Shown: positions 18,560 through 27,873 of the stretch, piece by piece
Layout of the letters: each line of letters opens with the position of its first letter
Numbering within the stretch: position 1 is the first letter of the stretch
Assembly (NCBI GenBank): GCA_041662605.1
Contig: JBAZSD010000007.1
Coordinates: 110,431 to 174,430 of the forward strand
Reading direction: 5' to 3'
DNA length: 64,000 bases
Origin: Desulfomonilaceae bacterium
GTDB taxonomy: Bacteria; Desulfobacterota; Desulfomonilia; Desulfomonilales; Desulfomonilaceae
Position numbers and translations under genes: made by a program
Notes under the pieces: generated by a model
The model's database searches: none
The model's input: only the letters and a program-made list of their open reading frames with translations
What the model was told of the DNA's origin: nothing

Positions 18560-20509
18560 TCAGTCCCATCCTCCTAGATACTGACTCCAAATCGACCTGA
18601 AACGATAACCCGGGAATAGAAGTCGCTTGAAAAAGTCCGGGCTCAAAGGAGCAGACCCTTCATATGAGCTTGATTGGATCGGGTTTCCAGTTTTATCAAC
18701 AAGAGCGTCCCAGCGAACGTTTTTAACTGATAGGCGATTCTCCGGGCTGAGCACAGGCGTGACAGCGGTTTTCCCAATTCCAATGAGCGAAGATCCCAGC
18801 CCAACGCTTTTCGGGTTTCCATGACATGCATGACATTGCCGGCCTTTTTTCCGGATGGTGTGCGGAGAGTAAGGATTCATTATCAATGCCGGTTTGCCTG
18901 AGCCCGTAATAGGAACTACGCTGTCCAGCGTCACGGTCCCATCAGGTTTTACCCATGAGACCACAAATTGATTCATGGGGCGCATAATCGTGACCTTGGC
19001 CGAGGAGTCAAGACCTAACGGTGGATTTTCCCACCTCCTGATCGTAAACCCTTTAAACCAGGCTCCGGACCTGGAGTCTCCGCTTACCCAGTCTCTGGTC
19101 TTTGGAAGAGTCCAGACTTTCTCTGGTATCGCGGGCTTGGGGCTTCCCCGTTCAGGAATCAATTCTGCATAGTCTCCAACGAATTTTCCTAAAAGTTCTT
19201 GAATTTGAGGATCATTTTGGGCGGCATTGATGGACCACATCCAGTATTCTGCCCTCTCATCCAACATAATGTGATATCCATAATCCTGAAACGACCACGC
19301 TGCGTGGCAGGTGGCACAGTTGACAGAGTCTCTGTGTCGAACGATGCTGTGAGGGATTATATCGGTCCGAAAAGAAGGTATGATTTTATCGGGCATCCGT
19401 TTGAGAACGCTTTGTCCATTTGAGTTTTTCACAAGAGATGGATGACTGGAATAAACATGGCAACTTTCGCATGAAATTTTTTGCCGGTTCCCGTTGTCCC
19501 TAAGAGGTTTTCCTGATCCATGAATCTGATCCGGTGGATGGCAATCCGAACAAACCATCCCTGACTTGAAATGAATATCCGCTGTCAATCGATGCTGTTC
19601 TGCGCCGTAAAGGGTAGGGGATTGTTTGCCATCCATTATTGGAGATCTAAAGCCTCTATTAAAATCCTTTTCAAATAGCCCAACGTAATCACACCCTACA
19701 TGATTTGAGTTGTGACATTTCAAGCAGGCCGTTACGCCCGGCGATTTTACTATCCCGTGCTCAGTTGGGCGCAAGCTGTCCTCATTGGAGTAGGCGCAAT
19801 GACATGCCGAACAGCCTTTTCCTCGCTGCTCTCCCGGGCGACTCGACCCCTTTGTGTAGAGGTGGCAACGCAGGCATGATCTTCTCAATAGATCATCACC
19901 CAGACCGGATAGTATAAGTCCATTACCTTGAGCATTTTCCCCGACTTCCGATCTTCTTTCCGCAACCGTCGGGGAGTCCAATACAAGCAAATTGGGATCT
20001 GGAATTTGGTCAAGTCCGGCTGCAGGCCTAACGCCAAACAAGAATGATGAAGAGCTTTGAGCGCCGAACTCATACCTTGTATGATTAATCATTGTTGGAG
20101 CGAGCGCCATTTTCGAGATTTTCACATTTTTAGCGTGTTTAGGGTGACACTTTCCACATGTGCTTGCAACCTGATCAAGGTCTCCTGGGTCAGAAACAAG
20201 TCCTGCGTGAGCCTCATGTTTTTCCTGAGCCTTCTCGTCGCCTTTATGGCAGGTGATACACGAGAACGCATGTGCCTTGTCCATTTCCAGATTTTTGGGG
20301 TGGCATTTCGCACAGGCGCCGGGGTCAAAACATTTTTCTTTGGCGCCTATCTGGGGAGGTTTTCCCCACCACGCGTTGTACAAGCTTGTTGGAGAAGCAT
20401 AGTAAAGCTTCGCCGGATCTGGGACCAGCGAAGGATCCGCTGCGCAGACAACTACTAGTCCTGAATAGGACAAAAGTAGCCAACATATTCTTAGAAAAGC
20501 TTTATGCAA
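18560..20509 (-). CDS. Ten-heme secreted cytochrome c
   Basis: The 649-residue precursor has a Sec signal peptide (about residues 1-24, cut after VCA). I count ten CXXCH heme sites: CAKCH, CITCH, CGKCH, CLRCH, CSACH, CLKCH, CSDCH, CESCH, CATCH and CHACH. The sites are unevenly spaced, with a heme-free stretch of roughly 170 residues before the last one. The protein should sit in the periplasm or on the outer surface and carry electrons between membrane or formate-derived donors and an acceptor. It does not match octaheme nitrite or hydroxylamine enzymes by length or site order. Two secreted unknown proteins follow upstream on the same strand. Confidence 0.92.
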   Translation of the reverse strand: MHKAFLRICWLLLSYSGLVVVCAADPSLVPDPAKLYYASPTSLYNAWWGKPPQIGAKEKCFDPGACAKCHPKNLEMDKAHAFSCITCHKGDEKAQEKHEAHAGLVSDPGDLDQVASTCGKCHPKHAKNVKISKMALAPTMINHTRYEFGAQSSSSFLFGVRPAAGLDQIPDPNLLVLDSPTVAERRSEVGENAQGNGLILSGLGDDLLRRSCLRCHLYTKGSSRPGEQRGKGCSACHCAYSNEDSLRPTEHGIVKSPGVTACLKCHNSNHVGCDYVGLFEKDFNRGFRSPIMDGKQSPTLYGAEQHRLTADIHFKSGMVCSDCHPPDQIHGSGKPLRDNGNRQKISCESCHVYSSHPSLVKNSNGQSVLKRMPDKIIPSFRTDIIPHSIVRHRDSVNCATCHAAWSFQDYGYHIMLDERAEYWMWSINAAQNDPQIQELLGKFVGDYAELIPERGSPKPAIPEKVWTLPKTRDWVSGDSRSGAWFKGFTIRRWENPPLGLDSSAKVTIMRPMNQFVVSWVKPDGTVTLDSVVPITGSGKPALIMNPYSPHTIRKKGRQCHACHGNPKSVGLGSSLIGIGKTAVTPVLSPENRLSVKNVRWDALVDKTGNPIQSSSYEGSAPLSPDFFKRLLFPGYRFRSIWSQYLGGWD

Positions 20510-20543
20510 CTGTGGCTCAGGTAATTTGTAAATAACAGTTTGG

Positions 20544-21143
20544 TTATCTCAGTTGACTTATAATCTGTTGCAATTGAGCCGTCGGTAATGAGCCACCCGA
20601 TGGATTGTTTCTAACGAAGTTCACTAAAACGCCCTGTATGGCCCCAAGCGCCTGAGAGTAGTTCGGGTGCTGGGGAGTGATTCCGTTGATAGCCAGAATA
20701 TGGGCAGCCGCCTCTCCTTCGCGTCCAGGGGCGAGGTTGAGAGGGTTAGGCCATACAAATTTTGGCCGATTAGCTACCTGAGGTTTCGGCAGAGGAACTT
20801 GCTGTTCAACCTGAGGTCTGGAACGTTCCGGAGTCTTTTTTTGTTCGTCTCCGGTGTCAGTCTTCGGAGGCGGGGCAGGTTCAGTGTGAGAGGAAGCGGA
20901 ACCGACGCAATAATCGTGATTCCTGAAACATTTTAACCTGCACTGTTCTTGGTAGTATGCGTCGTTGGTTGACTTCTTACAGCATTCGTCACATTGTTCG
21001 CGTGTCTGCTGAAACGAACCCTGGCCACATGAATTTGTAGCCCCAATCGTTAGAATATTTAGCGCAATGATGAAGCAAATCGACACTGGGGAAATGGGTT
21101 GCATTGCCGACCAAGATCTTACAGCCATCCATTTTCTTGCCAT
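20544..21143 (-). CDS. Secreted Cys-rich protein, unknown
   Basis: The protein has 199 residues. A hydrophobic signal (about residues 18-38, SICFIIALNILTIGA) is followed by a cysteine-rich module of seven to eight Cys (QCDECCKK...QCRLKC...DYC). A Pro/Gln-rich linker and a C-terminal helical domain of about 60 residues complete it. The start may be the internal ATG at 21104 (MQPISPV), which gives a cleaner signal peptide. It lies 35 bases upstream of the decaheme cytochrome on the same strand, so it may be cotranscribed and act with it in the periplasm. Family not recognised. Confidence 0.65.
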   Translation of the reverse strand: MARKWMAVRSWSAMQPISPVSICFIIALNILTIGATNSCGQGSFQQTREQCDECCKKSTNDAYYQEQCRLKCFRNHDYCVGSASSHTEPAPPPKTDTGDEQKKTPERSRPQVEQQVPLPKPQVANRPKFVWPNPLNLAPGREGEAAAHILAINGITPQHPNYSQALGAIQGVLVNFVRNNPSGGSLPTAQLQQIISQLR

Positions 21144-21216
21144 CTTTCATCTCCTGGAATTCGTTCCAATGATTGAAAAGAAATGTCGAATCCATTTTCA
21201 GGACTGACCCGCCAAA

Positions 21217-22098
21217 TCAGTTTCGATTGCCACCTTTAAGCACATGGCATTTCTTGCCGGATGTCGCGAAGCTCATGTGATTTTTCCACACACTGAACGG
21301 CTTCCGTTCCGATTCATACTGTTGTTCCCATCTGTCGTCAATAGGATCCCATACAAAAGATTTGTATTTGAAACTCTTTTCTTGTCTGAAATATAAGGTG
21401 AGAGACCATTCATCTGTTGTAGAATCATTGCAAAGCATTGAATAGGAACAGTCCTGTTCCCTGTTCAGGGCGTCTATAGCCTTGCTTCTTATGTGGTCAA
21501 TATACTTCGAATGATCATGCTTCTTAAAGGATGGCGGTTTTCCTTCCGATTTCATCCATTCTTCGTCGTCATTGTCCTTTGTTTTTACATCGCCGGGTCC
21601 AGGCCCCTTTTTTTGTTCAGATTCGGGAGGGACCTTGCCCTTTTCAGCTCCAATCAGCCTCTTGGGAGCCTTCTCTTTGTCTGAAATCGCCTTGCCAGAA
21701 CCGCCTCTAGGTAATCCATTAATTAGGTCTTTATTTTCTGGCTCAGGAGCGCTCAATGGCCGTTCTTCGACAGGTTCCGATGTTTTGCGTGATGTCTCCT
21801 CAGTAGATTGACTCTTTGCGTTGTTCACAGGTTCAAGGTCGTTCGGTTGTTGCGCCAATCTAGGTTTAATCAAGGTTGATTCAGATTTTGTCAGAGCGGT
21901 ATTGTCATTAGTAGTTTTGGCGCTCTTGAGCATGGCTGGAACGCAACTGCCTGCAATTATGGCCACCAATATATATAAGGCCACCTGGGTCAATACTGTT
22001 ATTTTCTGGTTCGCACTGATACGTTTACTCTGATTAGACATTTGTTGGAGCGTGGAACTACATATGTCCGGATCGGGTCGATGGCATAACTTGACCAT
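21217..22098 (-). CDS. Membrane-anchored protein with a long charged linker, unknown
   Basis: The protein has 293 residues. A single hydrophobic helix (about 33-52, LTQVALYILVAIIAGSC) ends in a Cys that could be a lipobox. Next is a long polar Lys/Glu/Pro-rich segment (about 60-190), probably disordered. The compact C-terminal domain (about 195-293) has aromatic and charged residues and four Cys. The real start may be ATG 22041 (MSNQSKR). It precedes the Cys-rich gene and the decaheme cytochrome on one strand, suggesting a single envelope operon. Function unknown. Confidence 0.6.
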   Translation of the reverse strand: MVKLCHRPDPDICSSTLQQMSNQSKRISANQKITVLTQVALYILVAIIAGSCVPAMLKSAKTTNDNTALTKSESTLIKPRLAQQPNDLEPVNNAKSQSTEETSRKTSEPVEERPLSAPEPENKDLINGLPRGGSGKAISDKEKAPKRLIGAEKGKVPPESEQKKGPGPGDVKTKDNDDEEWMKSEGKPPSFKKHDHSKYIDHIRSKAIDALNREQDCSYSMLCNDSTTDEWSLTLYFRQEKSFKYKSFVWDPIDDRWEQQYESERKPFSVWKNHMSFATSGKKCHVLKGGNRN

Positions 22099-22427
22099 TT
22101 AATACTTTTTATTCGTAATATTTTTCTGACGAAAAGGCAATAAACGTTGCCTTATTGACCAAGTGACACAATAATATAGTGAAGAACTTGTAACTTGCTA
22201 GTTTTTTATATAAACCTCGTTTCGAGAATTGATTCTGACGAATTCCGTCGGGCACAGGATCTTGACAGAATTGTCTTAACAATACCTCGCTTTTGAAATC
22301 CCCGAGGACGACATAAGGTCGCATCACAGGTGATGTAGAAAATAAAGCTGGAGAGACGCTTGATTACTGACTTCTTCTCTCCCGACGCTTCAACAGTCGC
22401 TGTCTAGATTTGACAGCAGGAGGTTAT
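22099..22427. other. Divergent intergenic region, no gene recognised
   Basis: This 329-base AT-rich spacer lies between a minus-strand envelope gene and the plus-strand PEPCK-like gene. It carries the ribosome site GGAGG for the latter (22419-22423). A 72-codon minus-strand frame inside it has no ribosome site or recognisable features, so I did not call it. Confidence 0.5.
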
Positions 22428-24125
22428 ATGTCGACTACAAATGTGCTCAATCCACAGAAAGTTAGTTCATTCCTGGCGATAATAAGGACAGTTTTTTGTG
22501 GGAACAACGTAAGGAAAGTTGGACTGAGCGAATGTTATGAATTAGCTCGGAAACAACCTGGCGCTATTGAAACCTGCCATCCCATTTTTAGGGCCAAAGA
22601 AATGGGCTTACCTGAAGACGCCAAAGTCCTGGTAGTAAATGATGGGGCGATACTCGGACGAACAGCGCGCGCTCGCGTAATGTCCACCCAAATGGAGGAA
22701 AACCATGCCAAATATGAGGCGGTGCTTCGGGAAGCCGTCTATGACATGGGGTCAAAGCCTCTTATTCATACTACAGTCTACATGGGGCTGGATCCTGTTT
22801 TCATGATCAGATCCCACTTTCTTACCACCGAACGCCACGCCATGAACGCATTAAATGTCTGTTTGAATTTCCAACACGAAACAGAAGAGATAAAATCGAT
22901 TTATGCGCAATCTACTCCTTTGGGAGAGGAGACGGATGTCTACATGATAGCTGACCCGGACTGGCGTCATCCAGACTATCCTGTTGGACTGGTGATTATA
23001 GACCCCGCTCAAAATTGTGTGGCCGTGTTAGGTTTGAGATATTTTGGTGAGATGAAGAAAAATCTGCTCACATTCGGTTGGACGATAGGTGTTCGTCAGG
23101 GTATGGTCGCTTGTCACGCAGGGATCAAGGAGTTCCATCTTCAGGAAAAAAACACCTCAATGGCGGTGTTTGGACTGTCAGGTTCAGGAAAGTCGTCGCT
23201 TACAAACTCTGCATTTCACGAAGGGGCCATAGATACTGAAGCCGGAGAGAAGGTTATTGTCATACATGATGACGCATTCAACATTGACTTGATCAACAAC
23301 AAGAGCATTGTGCTTGAACCAAACCTCTTCGATAAGACTGACGGAACCCTCGCGTACTCAGAGGATATAAACTATTGGATGTCGGGTATGAACCAGATGG
23401 TTACTGAGGACACCAACGGATCCAAGGTCATATTCCCCTCGGACATCAGGAACCGGAACGGCAGGGCTATCAAGAGTCGGGAATGGCTGCTCAATCTGGC
23501 GGACACGGGTCCAGTGCCTGATTTCGTCTGTTACCTGATGAAAGACACCACCTTGCCTCCAGTGAGCTTCATATCGGATACCAGATTAGCTGTGGCAATG
23601 GGGGCTTCTTTAGCTACTATGAGGACCTCCGCTGAAAATGTCCCTGAATCGGAAATGAACAGGCTTGTTTTTGAACCATTTGCGAATCCATTCAGAGTTT
23701 ATTCATTGTTATTGGATTGTGAGCGTTTTGAGGCTCTTTATAGGAGAGGCGCAATAGCAGTTATTCTTAATACGAACAAGTTTTACTGTCGGGATGGTAA
23801 GGACGTTGATATCCCAAAGGAACTGAGTTTGCCTCTAGTGGTTCACATGGTCAGAGGAAAAATGCGGATGGAAGACTGGCCTATCTTTCCAGGCCTAACA
23901 GTTCCCGCTCGTCACAGTCTGGATTTTTTAGACCCTGACTATGATGAGAAATATAGACCATCCGTTGATCTCAATTACTACAAGCTGCTGCAGCAGAGGA
24001 CTCAACAACGGGTAGATTTCCTGGCCGATTTATTGAAAAAGAATCAAATTCAGCAGAGGTTTGTGGACTCTGTGAGAAAAGCCATTATTCACATGGACGA
24101 GATAATACTGGAAATGGAGATGTGA
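22428..24125 (+). CDS. Phosphoenolpyruvate carboxykinase (ATP)-family protein, divergent
   Basis: The protein has 565 residues. A PEPCK-type P-loop GLSGSGKSS is followed by a metal-binding DD in VIHDDAFNID. ATP-PEPCK normally has GLSGTGKTT and GDDEHGW. The GC[YF]AK substrate loop is replaced by a KSIVLEPNLF segment. The fold is therefore PEPCK-like, but the kinase-1, kinase-2 and substrate motifs all differ. It might still make oxaloacetate/PEP or might phosphorylate something else. The start ATG 22428 follows GGAGGTTAT; an earlier ATG at 22410 lacks this. A strong hairpin follows the gene. Confidence 0.75.
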   Translation: MSTTNVLNPQKVSSFLAIIRTVFCGNNVRKVGLSECYELARKQPGAIETCHPIFRAKEMGLPEDAKVLVVNDGAILGRTARARVMSTQMEENHAKYEAVLREAVYDMGSKPLIHTTVYMGLDPVFMIRSHFLTTERHAMNALNVCLNFQHETEEIKSIYAQSTPLGEETDVYMIADPDWRHPDYPVGLVIIDPAQNCVAVLGLRYFGEMKKNLLTFGWTIGVRQGMVACHAGIKEFHLQEKNTSMAVFGLSGSGKSSLTNSAFHEGAIDTEAGEKVIVIHDDAFNIDLINNKSIVLEPNLFDKTDGTLAYSEDINYWMSGMNQMVTEDTNGSKVIFPSDIRNRNGRAIKSREWLLNLADTGPVPDFVCYLMKDTTLPPVSFISDTRLAVAMGASLATMRTSAENVPESEMNRLVFEPFANPFRVYSLLLDCERFEALYRRGAIAVILNTNKFYCRDGKDVDIPKELSLPLVVHMVRGKMRMEDWPIFPGLTVPARHSLDFLDPDYDEKYRPSVDLNYYKLLQQRTQQRVDFLADLLKKNQIQQRFVDSVRKAIIHMDEIILEMEM

Positions 24126-24143
24126 CCCATCAATGAATGTCAG

Positions 24144-24177
24144 TTAGATGCCCCCAGTTCTTTCGAGGGGCATCTAA
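24144..24177 (+). terminator. Hairpin after the PEPCK-like gene
   Basis: An 11-base perfect stem, TTAGATGCCCC (24144-24154) and GGGGCATCTAA (24167-24177), has a 12-base loop. It lies 19 bases after the stop. No U run follows on the plus strand, so it may act as an mRNA 3' stabiliser or a bidirectional, Rho-assisted stop facing the convergent gene. Confidence 0.65.
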
Positions 24178-24223
24178 CTATTGGGTTGATTCGGGATGCC
24201 GGACTAATTATGAATCGATGTGC

Positions 24224-24835
24224 TTAGTTCAGCCCATCGGTATCGGTCTGGTAGCCGTTCGCAATCCTAATGACAGAATTGTACTTAGGACCAAAAAGAC
24301 GATTTGCCCTCTCGATGATTTTGTCCGGCGCCAGCTTCATATAAAATAGATGATTAAGTTCAAAAGAGTCAGGAGACTGCAATATGGCTCTGGAAACCTG
24401 TTTTGCCTGGAACCAGGATTTTTTGTCTCTTGTCAGAAACCTGTCAACATAAATGTTGAACAATCGACTTATACAAATAGCGGAATAGATATTGGCCTGA
24501 CATCCTTTAAAAACGTAGAATCTTCCGCCATCGGAGTCGAAGGCGTAACCTACCGACAAACCACTGTCTTCGATGGTTTCGTCGACAATTTCCTTGTTAA
24601 AACCGCCGGTTGATATGCCCGCGATACTGACATCGGACTTTCTTCCAAGTCCGTCCTCAAGGGATTGCCTCGCTAGAGCCACTCTCGCCACCTGCTCGCT
24701 CAGAGGCCCCGGATATTCAGATGAATTCAATTTTGCTGTGAGATTTTTTAAGTATGTATCAAAATACTCTTGATGGCTTGCCGCAAAACAAATTGTAGGC
24801 ATAATTAGAAGGATAAACACTTTTAATGCTCGCAT
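24224..24835 (-). CDS. Secreted protein of unknown function
   Basis: The 203-residue protein has a clear Sec signal peptide (MRALKVFILLIMPTICFA-AS) and a soluble mixed alpha/beta body with two Cys (FKGCQANIYSAIC). There is no other hydrophobic segment. It converges on the PEPCK-like gene. I do not recognise a domain. The signal peptide and the absence of overlaps argue that it is real. Confidence 0.65.
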   Translation of the reverse strand: MRALKVFILLIMPTICFAASHQEYFDTYLKNLTAKLNSSEYPGPLSEQVARVALARQSLEDGLGRKSDVSIAGISTGGFNKEIVDETIEDSGLSVGYAFDSDGGRFYVFKGCQANIYSAICISRLFNIYVDRFLTRDKKSWFQAKQVSRAILQSPDSFELNHLFYMKLAPDKIIERANRLFGPKYNSVIRIANGYQTDTDGLN

Positions 24836-25127
24836 AAGACTCCAATCCTGATTTTGTGATTTTTCGCACGAAAGATTTTTCCTTTCTAGGCGAATGTTTT
24901 CGCAAAATTAGCGCCTGAATGTAATTGACATAGGCACAGAATGAGCCTTGTAACCGTTTAGGAGAGTAATGTCAAGTTCTTGGACGCTTAAGCTGAGGAA
25001 ACTACTCCGGAAATGATGTCGGGCAGGGACAAACTGATGGGAGATATCATGCTGTAATAGTTAGATTTACTAGTTTAATCTCATCAGACCCAATATAAAA
25101 CTTGCATATCCAGCGCATAGGCCGACT

Positions 25128-25904
25128 TTAGCGCCCACCTAAATTTAGAAAGACGGCTTTCGCCCAGTAGAAAAAAAGACTGTAGTATTCATGTAACGCT
25201 GTTTCTGAATTGTTCAGACCTCCAACGCATGGAACAAGCAGCAGATATATTGGTGGCCAGCCTTTAGTTATAAAATCGCATGGGCATGATATGGGATTGG
25301 TTCCTTGAGCTTTGAAGATAAACATTGCTCTTGGTAGGTGCACTGCAGAAGAAACCAACGCAAACGGCTCCGATCCAAGAACCGGAGCGATCAACCTAGC
25401 CTCGTCAGCGGTATTATAAGCTCTGGTTTCTAGAATCAAAGCTTCTTTAGGGATCCCAAGTTGCGTCGGTAACTCAGCCATGGCTTCAGCGGAACTGAGA
25501 GCGGATCCCGATAGAATAAGTTTCGCTTCGGGTATTGCGCTCCATAACCTGATGCCCTCCATTATTCCCGGCAACGTACGGAACCATCTGTCCGCTGGTG
25601 TCAAAGCGGGAACAATCCGCGACTTGCTTAGGACAACTATGTTTCTTACTCCGATCTGCCTTAATTTTTCCGGATCCGCATGCGAGCCTGCCCGATCCTC
25701 CAAGGGTTTGACCAAAGACAGGCCGGTCCACCCCAGAGAAAACACGACAAAAATCACGCTGGCCGAAGATACCAATAACGTTCCGACTTTTGTTCTTCCG
25801 ATAAGGAGCAAGGCTATGCCTGAAAGAAGAGGCATGAGAGTTAACCCAATCGGAAAGAAAGGCCAGGCTATTATCCTTTTTAAAAAGTAGAGGAATACTT
25901 CCAT
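25128..25904 (-). CDS. ElyC/YdcF-like DUF218 membrane protein
   Basis: From ATG 25904 the protein has 258 residues. Two N-terminal membrane helices (about 10-32 and 37-58) precede a DUF218 domain with IVVLS at its start, ILSGS, and the region TRAYNTADEARL...ALVSSAVHLPRAM. The last matches the conserved NTxENA and THxRRA blocks of SanA/YdcF/ElyC proteins. ElyC acts in cell-envelope biogenesis at the peptidoglycan-lipid carrier stage. The frame stays open to 25997, but the inner ATG gives the N-terminus expected for the family. The ribosome site is weak. Confidence 0.8.
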   Translation of the reverse strand: MEVFLYFLKRIIAWPFFPIGLTLMPLLSGIALLLIGRTKVGTLLVSSASVIFVVFSLGWTGLSLVKPLEDRAGSHADPEKLRQIGVRNIVVLSKSRIVPALTPADRWFRTLPGIMEGIRLWSAIPEAKLILSGSALSSAEAMAELPTQLGIPKEALILETRAYNTADEARLIAPVLGSEPFALVSSAVHLPRAMFIFKAQGTNPISCPCDFITKGWPPIYLLLVPCVGGLNNSETALHEYYSLFFYWAKAVFLNLGGR

Positions 25905-26328
25905 TATTGCTTGGTTTCCGAATACCCGTGTCCAGAAGTGAATCAGCCAAGTCCCAGTAGTGAACCCAATTGGCGGCAAATGGGCGAGTTCGATCACATG
26001 TCAAGAGGTCATGTAACCAATGACTGTGAATCGCTGTAATTATAATAAGATAATCAGAGATTGTCCACTCGTAATTTAATAACCAGAGTAATACATAATG
26101 ATCCGCCGGCATTAACTAATTTGAACTTTCCACGCGTTAAACAGAGAAATAAAATTGACGTTCAGGCTCCAAAATGAATAGAATCGAGATGCGTCTCCAC
26201 AAAGTGATACAGATTTCGCAAGAAGGGTTAACAGCACGGGTCCCCCTGAATTGGACACATCGAATTCATCGTCCTATCCGGTTAATCCAGGATAGAGAGT
26301 AAACAAGCCAATTACGAGGTTGAGATCT
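25905..26328. other. Divergent promoter region, no gene recognised
   Basis: This AT-rich spacer separates the minus-strand ElyC-like gene from the plus-strand outer-membrane protein gene. It holds the GAGG ribosome site of the latter. A 208-codon minus-strand frame that crosses it is an out-of-frame shadow of the ElyC-like gene. Confidence 0.5.
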
Positions 26329-27342
26329 ATGACTAGGCGCTCGCTCAACATCTTTTTTGTTTTTTTTGCATTGTCCCTCGTGTTTCAGAATTTTTTATAC
26401 GTGAAGACTGCCATCGGGCAATCTAATGCTGTTCAACCCTGGTGGAATAGCTCAGGCTCAACTACTCCGTCTTCTCTATTCAACGCCTCAGTGATCGGTT
26501 CGCGAGCGGAACAGATTAACGTTTCATTGGGGTATATGGGTAGGGTTAATGGGGTGCGCGCAGGCTACAATGGGTTGGTGCTTCCCGGAACATGCGTTTC
26601 TTCATACTTCATCTATGACTTGAGAGGGATAAACCTGACTGGAGAAGTTCCAATTCAGATAAGCAAGTTTGTCTCCGCACGTTTTGGTGGGTCTTATCTT
26701 GTTTCAATGAGTAGCCCAGCGGATCAGGATATCACGTGGCTTGACATGCCGCCTGGGACTCGCAGTTGGGCCTGGACCCGCAGTTCCTATTATGGACTGG
26801 CGGCCGAAGCGCTCTATTCCTCGACCGACGCATTCACCTTGATTGCGGGATTCCGATGGAATTCCTTGAACACAAACTTTGGAAACCCCAATCCCGATTA
26901 CCCATTCACAATTTCTAGCATGGAATCAGGACTTTCCGTGACCATGTATCAGCCGTTTATTGGGGCTCAAGTGTCTCAAAAACTGGTGGGCTCAAACCTA
27001 CTTCTCAAAGTTGTTGGCTTTCCTTTGATGCCCGGCGACATTCAGCACTTTAACACGTGCAACAACCACGGGACCCCTTTCGCTCACGTCGGCGCCGAGT
27101 CTATTCGCAACGGTTATTATTTGGAAGTTAATAGCGAATTAAGCTTTGTGAAATCAGGCTGGTATGCTCTCTCTGTATTCTGCGCCTGGGAACTTTTTAG
27201 GGGAACATGCCAGATGACTATCGAGAGACGGGACTCTGGGCCTCCCCTGTCGATAACTTCGGATCCGGTTGATTTTTCATATGACAGTTCGATCTTCACA
27301 TTGGGTGGGAAAGCCGCTTTGACCTTTGCAACCCCTTTTTAA
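26329..27342 (+). CDS. Predicted outer-membrane beta-barrel protein, paralogue A
   Basis: The 337-residue precursor has a signal peptide (MTRRSLNIFF..., cut near AIGQS) and then alternating polar/aromatic strands typical of a small barrel. It ends in a strand with a terminal aromatic residue (FATPF), as outer-membrane proteins often do. The blocks GFRWNSLNTNFGNP and LLKVVGFPLMPGDI resemble GFRWTYFGSNFNNP and the MPGD-like ILPGDF of the protein at 45356-46417, so the two are paralogues. The start ATG 26329 follows GAGGTTGAGATCT. Ligand unknown. A tautomerase gene follows 55 bases downstream. Confidence 0.75.
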   Translation: MTRRSLNIFFVFFALSLVFQNFLYVKTAIGQSNAVQPWWNSSGSTTPSSLFNASVIGSRAEQINVSLGYMGRVNGVRAGYNGLVLPGTCVSSYFIYDLRGINLTGEVPIQISKFVSARFGGSYLVSMSSPADQDITWLDMPPGTRSWAWTRSSYYGLAAEALYSSTDAFTLIAGFRWNSLNTNFGNPNPDYPFTISSMESGLSVTMYQPFIGAQVSQKLVGSNLLLKVVGFPLMPGDIQHFNTCNNHGTPFAHVGAESIRNGYYLEVNSELSFVKSGWYALSVFCAWELFRGTCQMTIERRDSGPPLSITSDPVDFSYDSSIFTLGGKAALTFATPF

Positions 27343-27397
27343 AATATGATTCCAATTATCAACGTACCGATCTTTTAGAGTTTGGGAGGTTTGGACC

Positions 27398-27625
27398 ATG
27401 CCGCACGTAATAGTTAAACTTCATCCGGGTAGGACGGAGGATCAGAAAATTCGCCTCGCCCAAGCAATAACCAGGGATGTTTCTTTAATAGCGAAATGCT
27501 CCGAAAACGTTGTGTCCGTAGCCATAGAAGAGGTAACCCCGGACGACTGGGCCAAGAAAGTTCATGAGCCTGACATCATGAACAATAAAGCGAAACTTTA
27601 TAAAAAACCGGGGAATATGGCCTAG
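27398..27625 (+). CDS. 4-oxalocrotonate tautomerase-family protein
   Basis: This 75-residue protein begins Met-Pro, leaving the catalytic Pro1 after Met removal, followed by HVIVKLHPGRTEDQK. The beta-alpha-beta pattern and length fit a YwhB/DmpI-like tautomerase with a slightly long C-terminus. Such enzymes convert 2-hydroxydienoates or related enols; the substrate here is unknown. GGGAGG precedes the ATG by eight bases. It follows the barrel gene on the same strand. Confidence 0.87.
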   Translation: MPHVIVKLHPGRTEDQKIRLAQAITRDVSLIAKCSENVVSVAIEEVTPDDWAKKVHEPDIMNNKAKLYKKPGNMA

Positions 27626-27840
27626 AAATAGATCATGTTGTGCGAAAGGAGCGCAACACCGGATTTAGGCTTTTCCAACGGCAGCCTCTAGTAAGTTTGA
27701 TTAACGATCGCAACCAATCTGGGCTAGGTTGAATAAATCGAGACTAATGTTCAGTTGAAAGGCAAGGCGGGGGTGTCAAGATCGCAAAGGTAAGGATTCC
27801 ATGCTTCACTGCACGAACGATAAACCGCATGGGATATTTC

Positions 27841-27868
27841 AAAAAAGTGGCTGGAAATAAGATCAGCC
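27841..27868 (-). terminator. Rho-independent terminator of the AST operon
   Basis: On the minus strand GGCTG (27868-27864) pairs with CAGCC (27853-27849) around a 10-base loop, followed by A, C and six T (27846-27841). It starts five bases after the astB stop. Confidence 0.8.
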
Positions 27869-27873
27869 CTTAT

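Noticed and set aside
22109..22327. 72-codon minus-strand frame in the intergenic region before the PEPCK-like gene
   Set aside because: No ribosome site, signal peptide or plausible domain, and the base composition looks intergenic.
25486..26112. 208-codon minus-strand frame
   Set aside because: It overlaps the ElyC-like gene in another frame, lacks a ribosome site and shows a low-complexity composition typical of a shadow frame.
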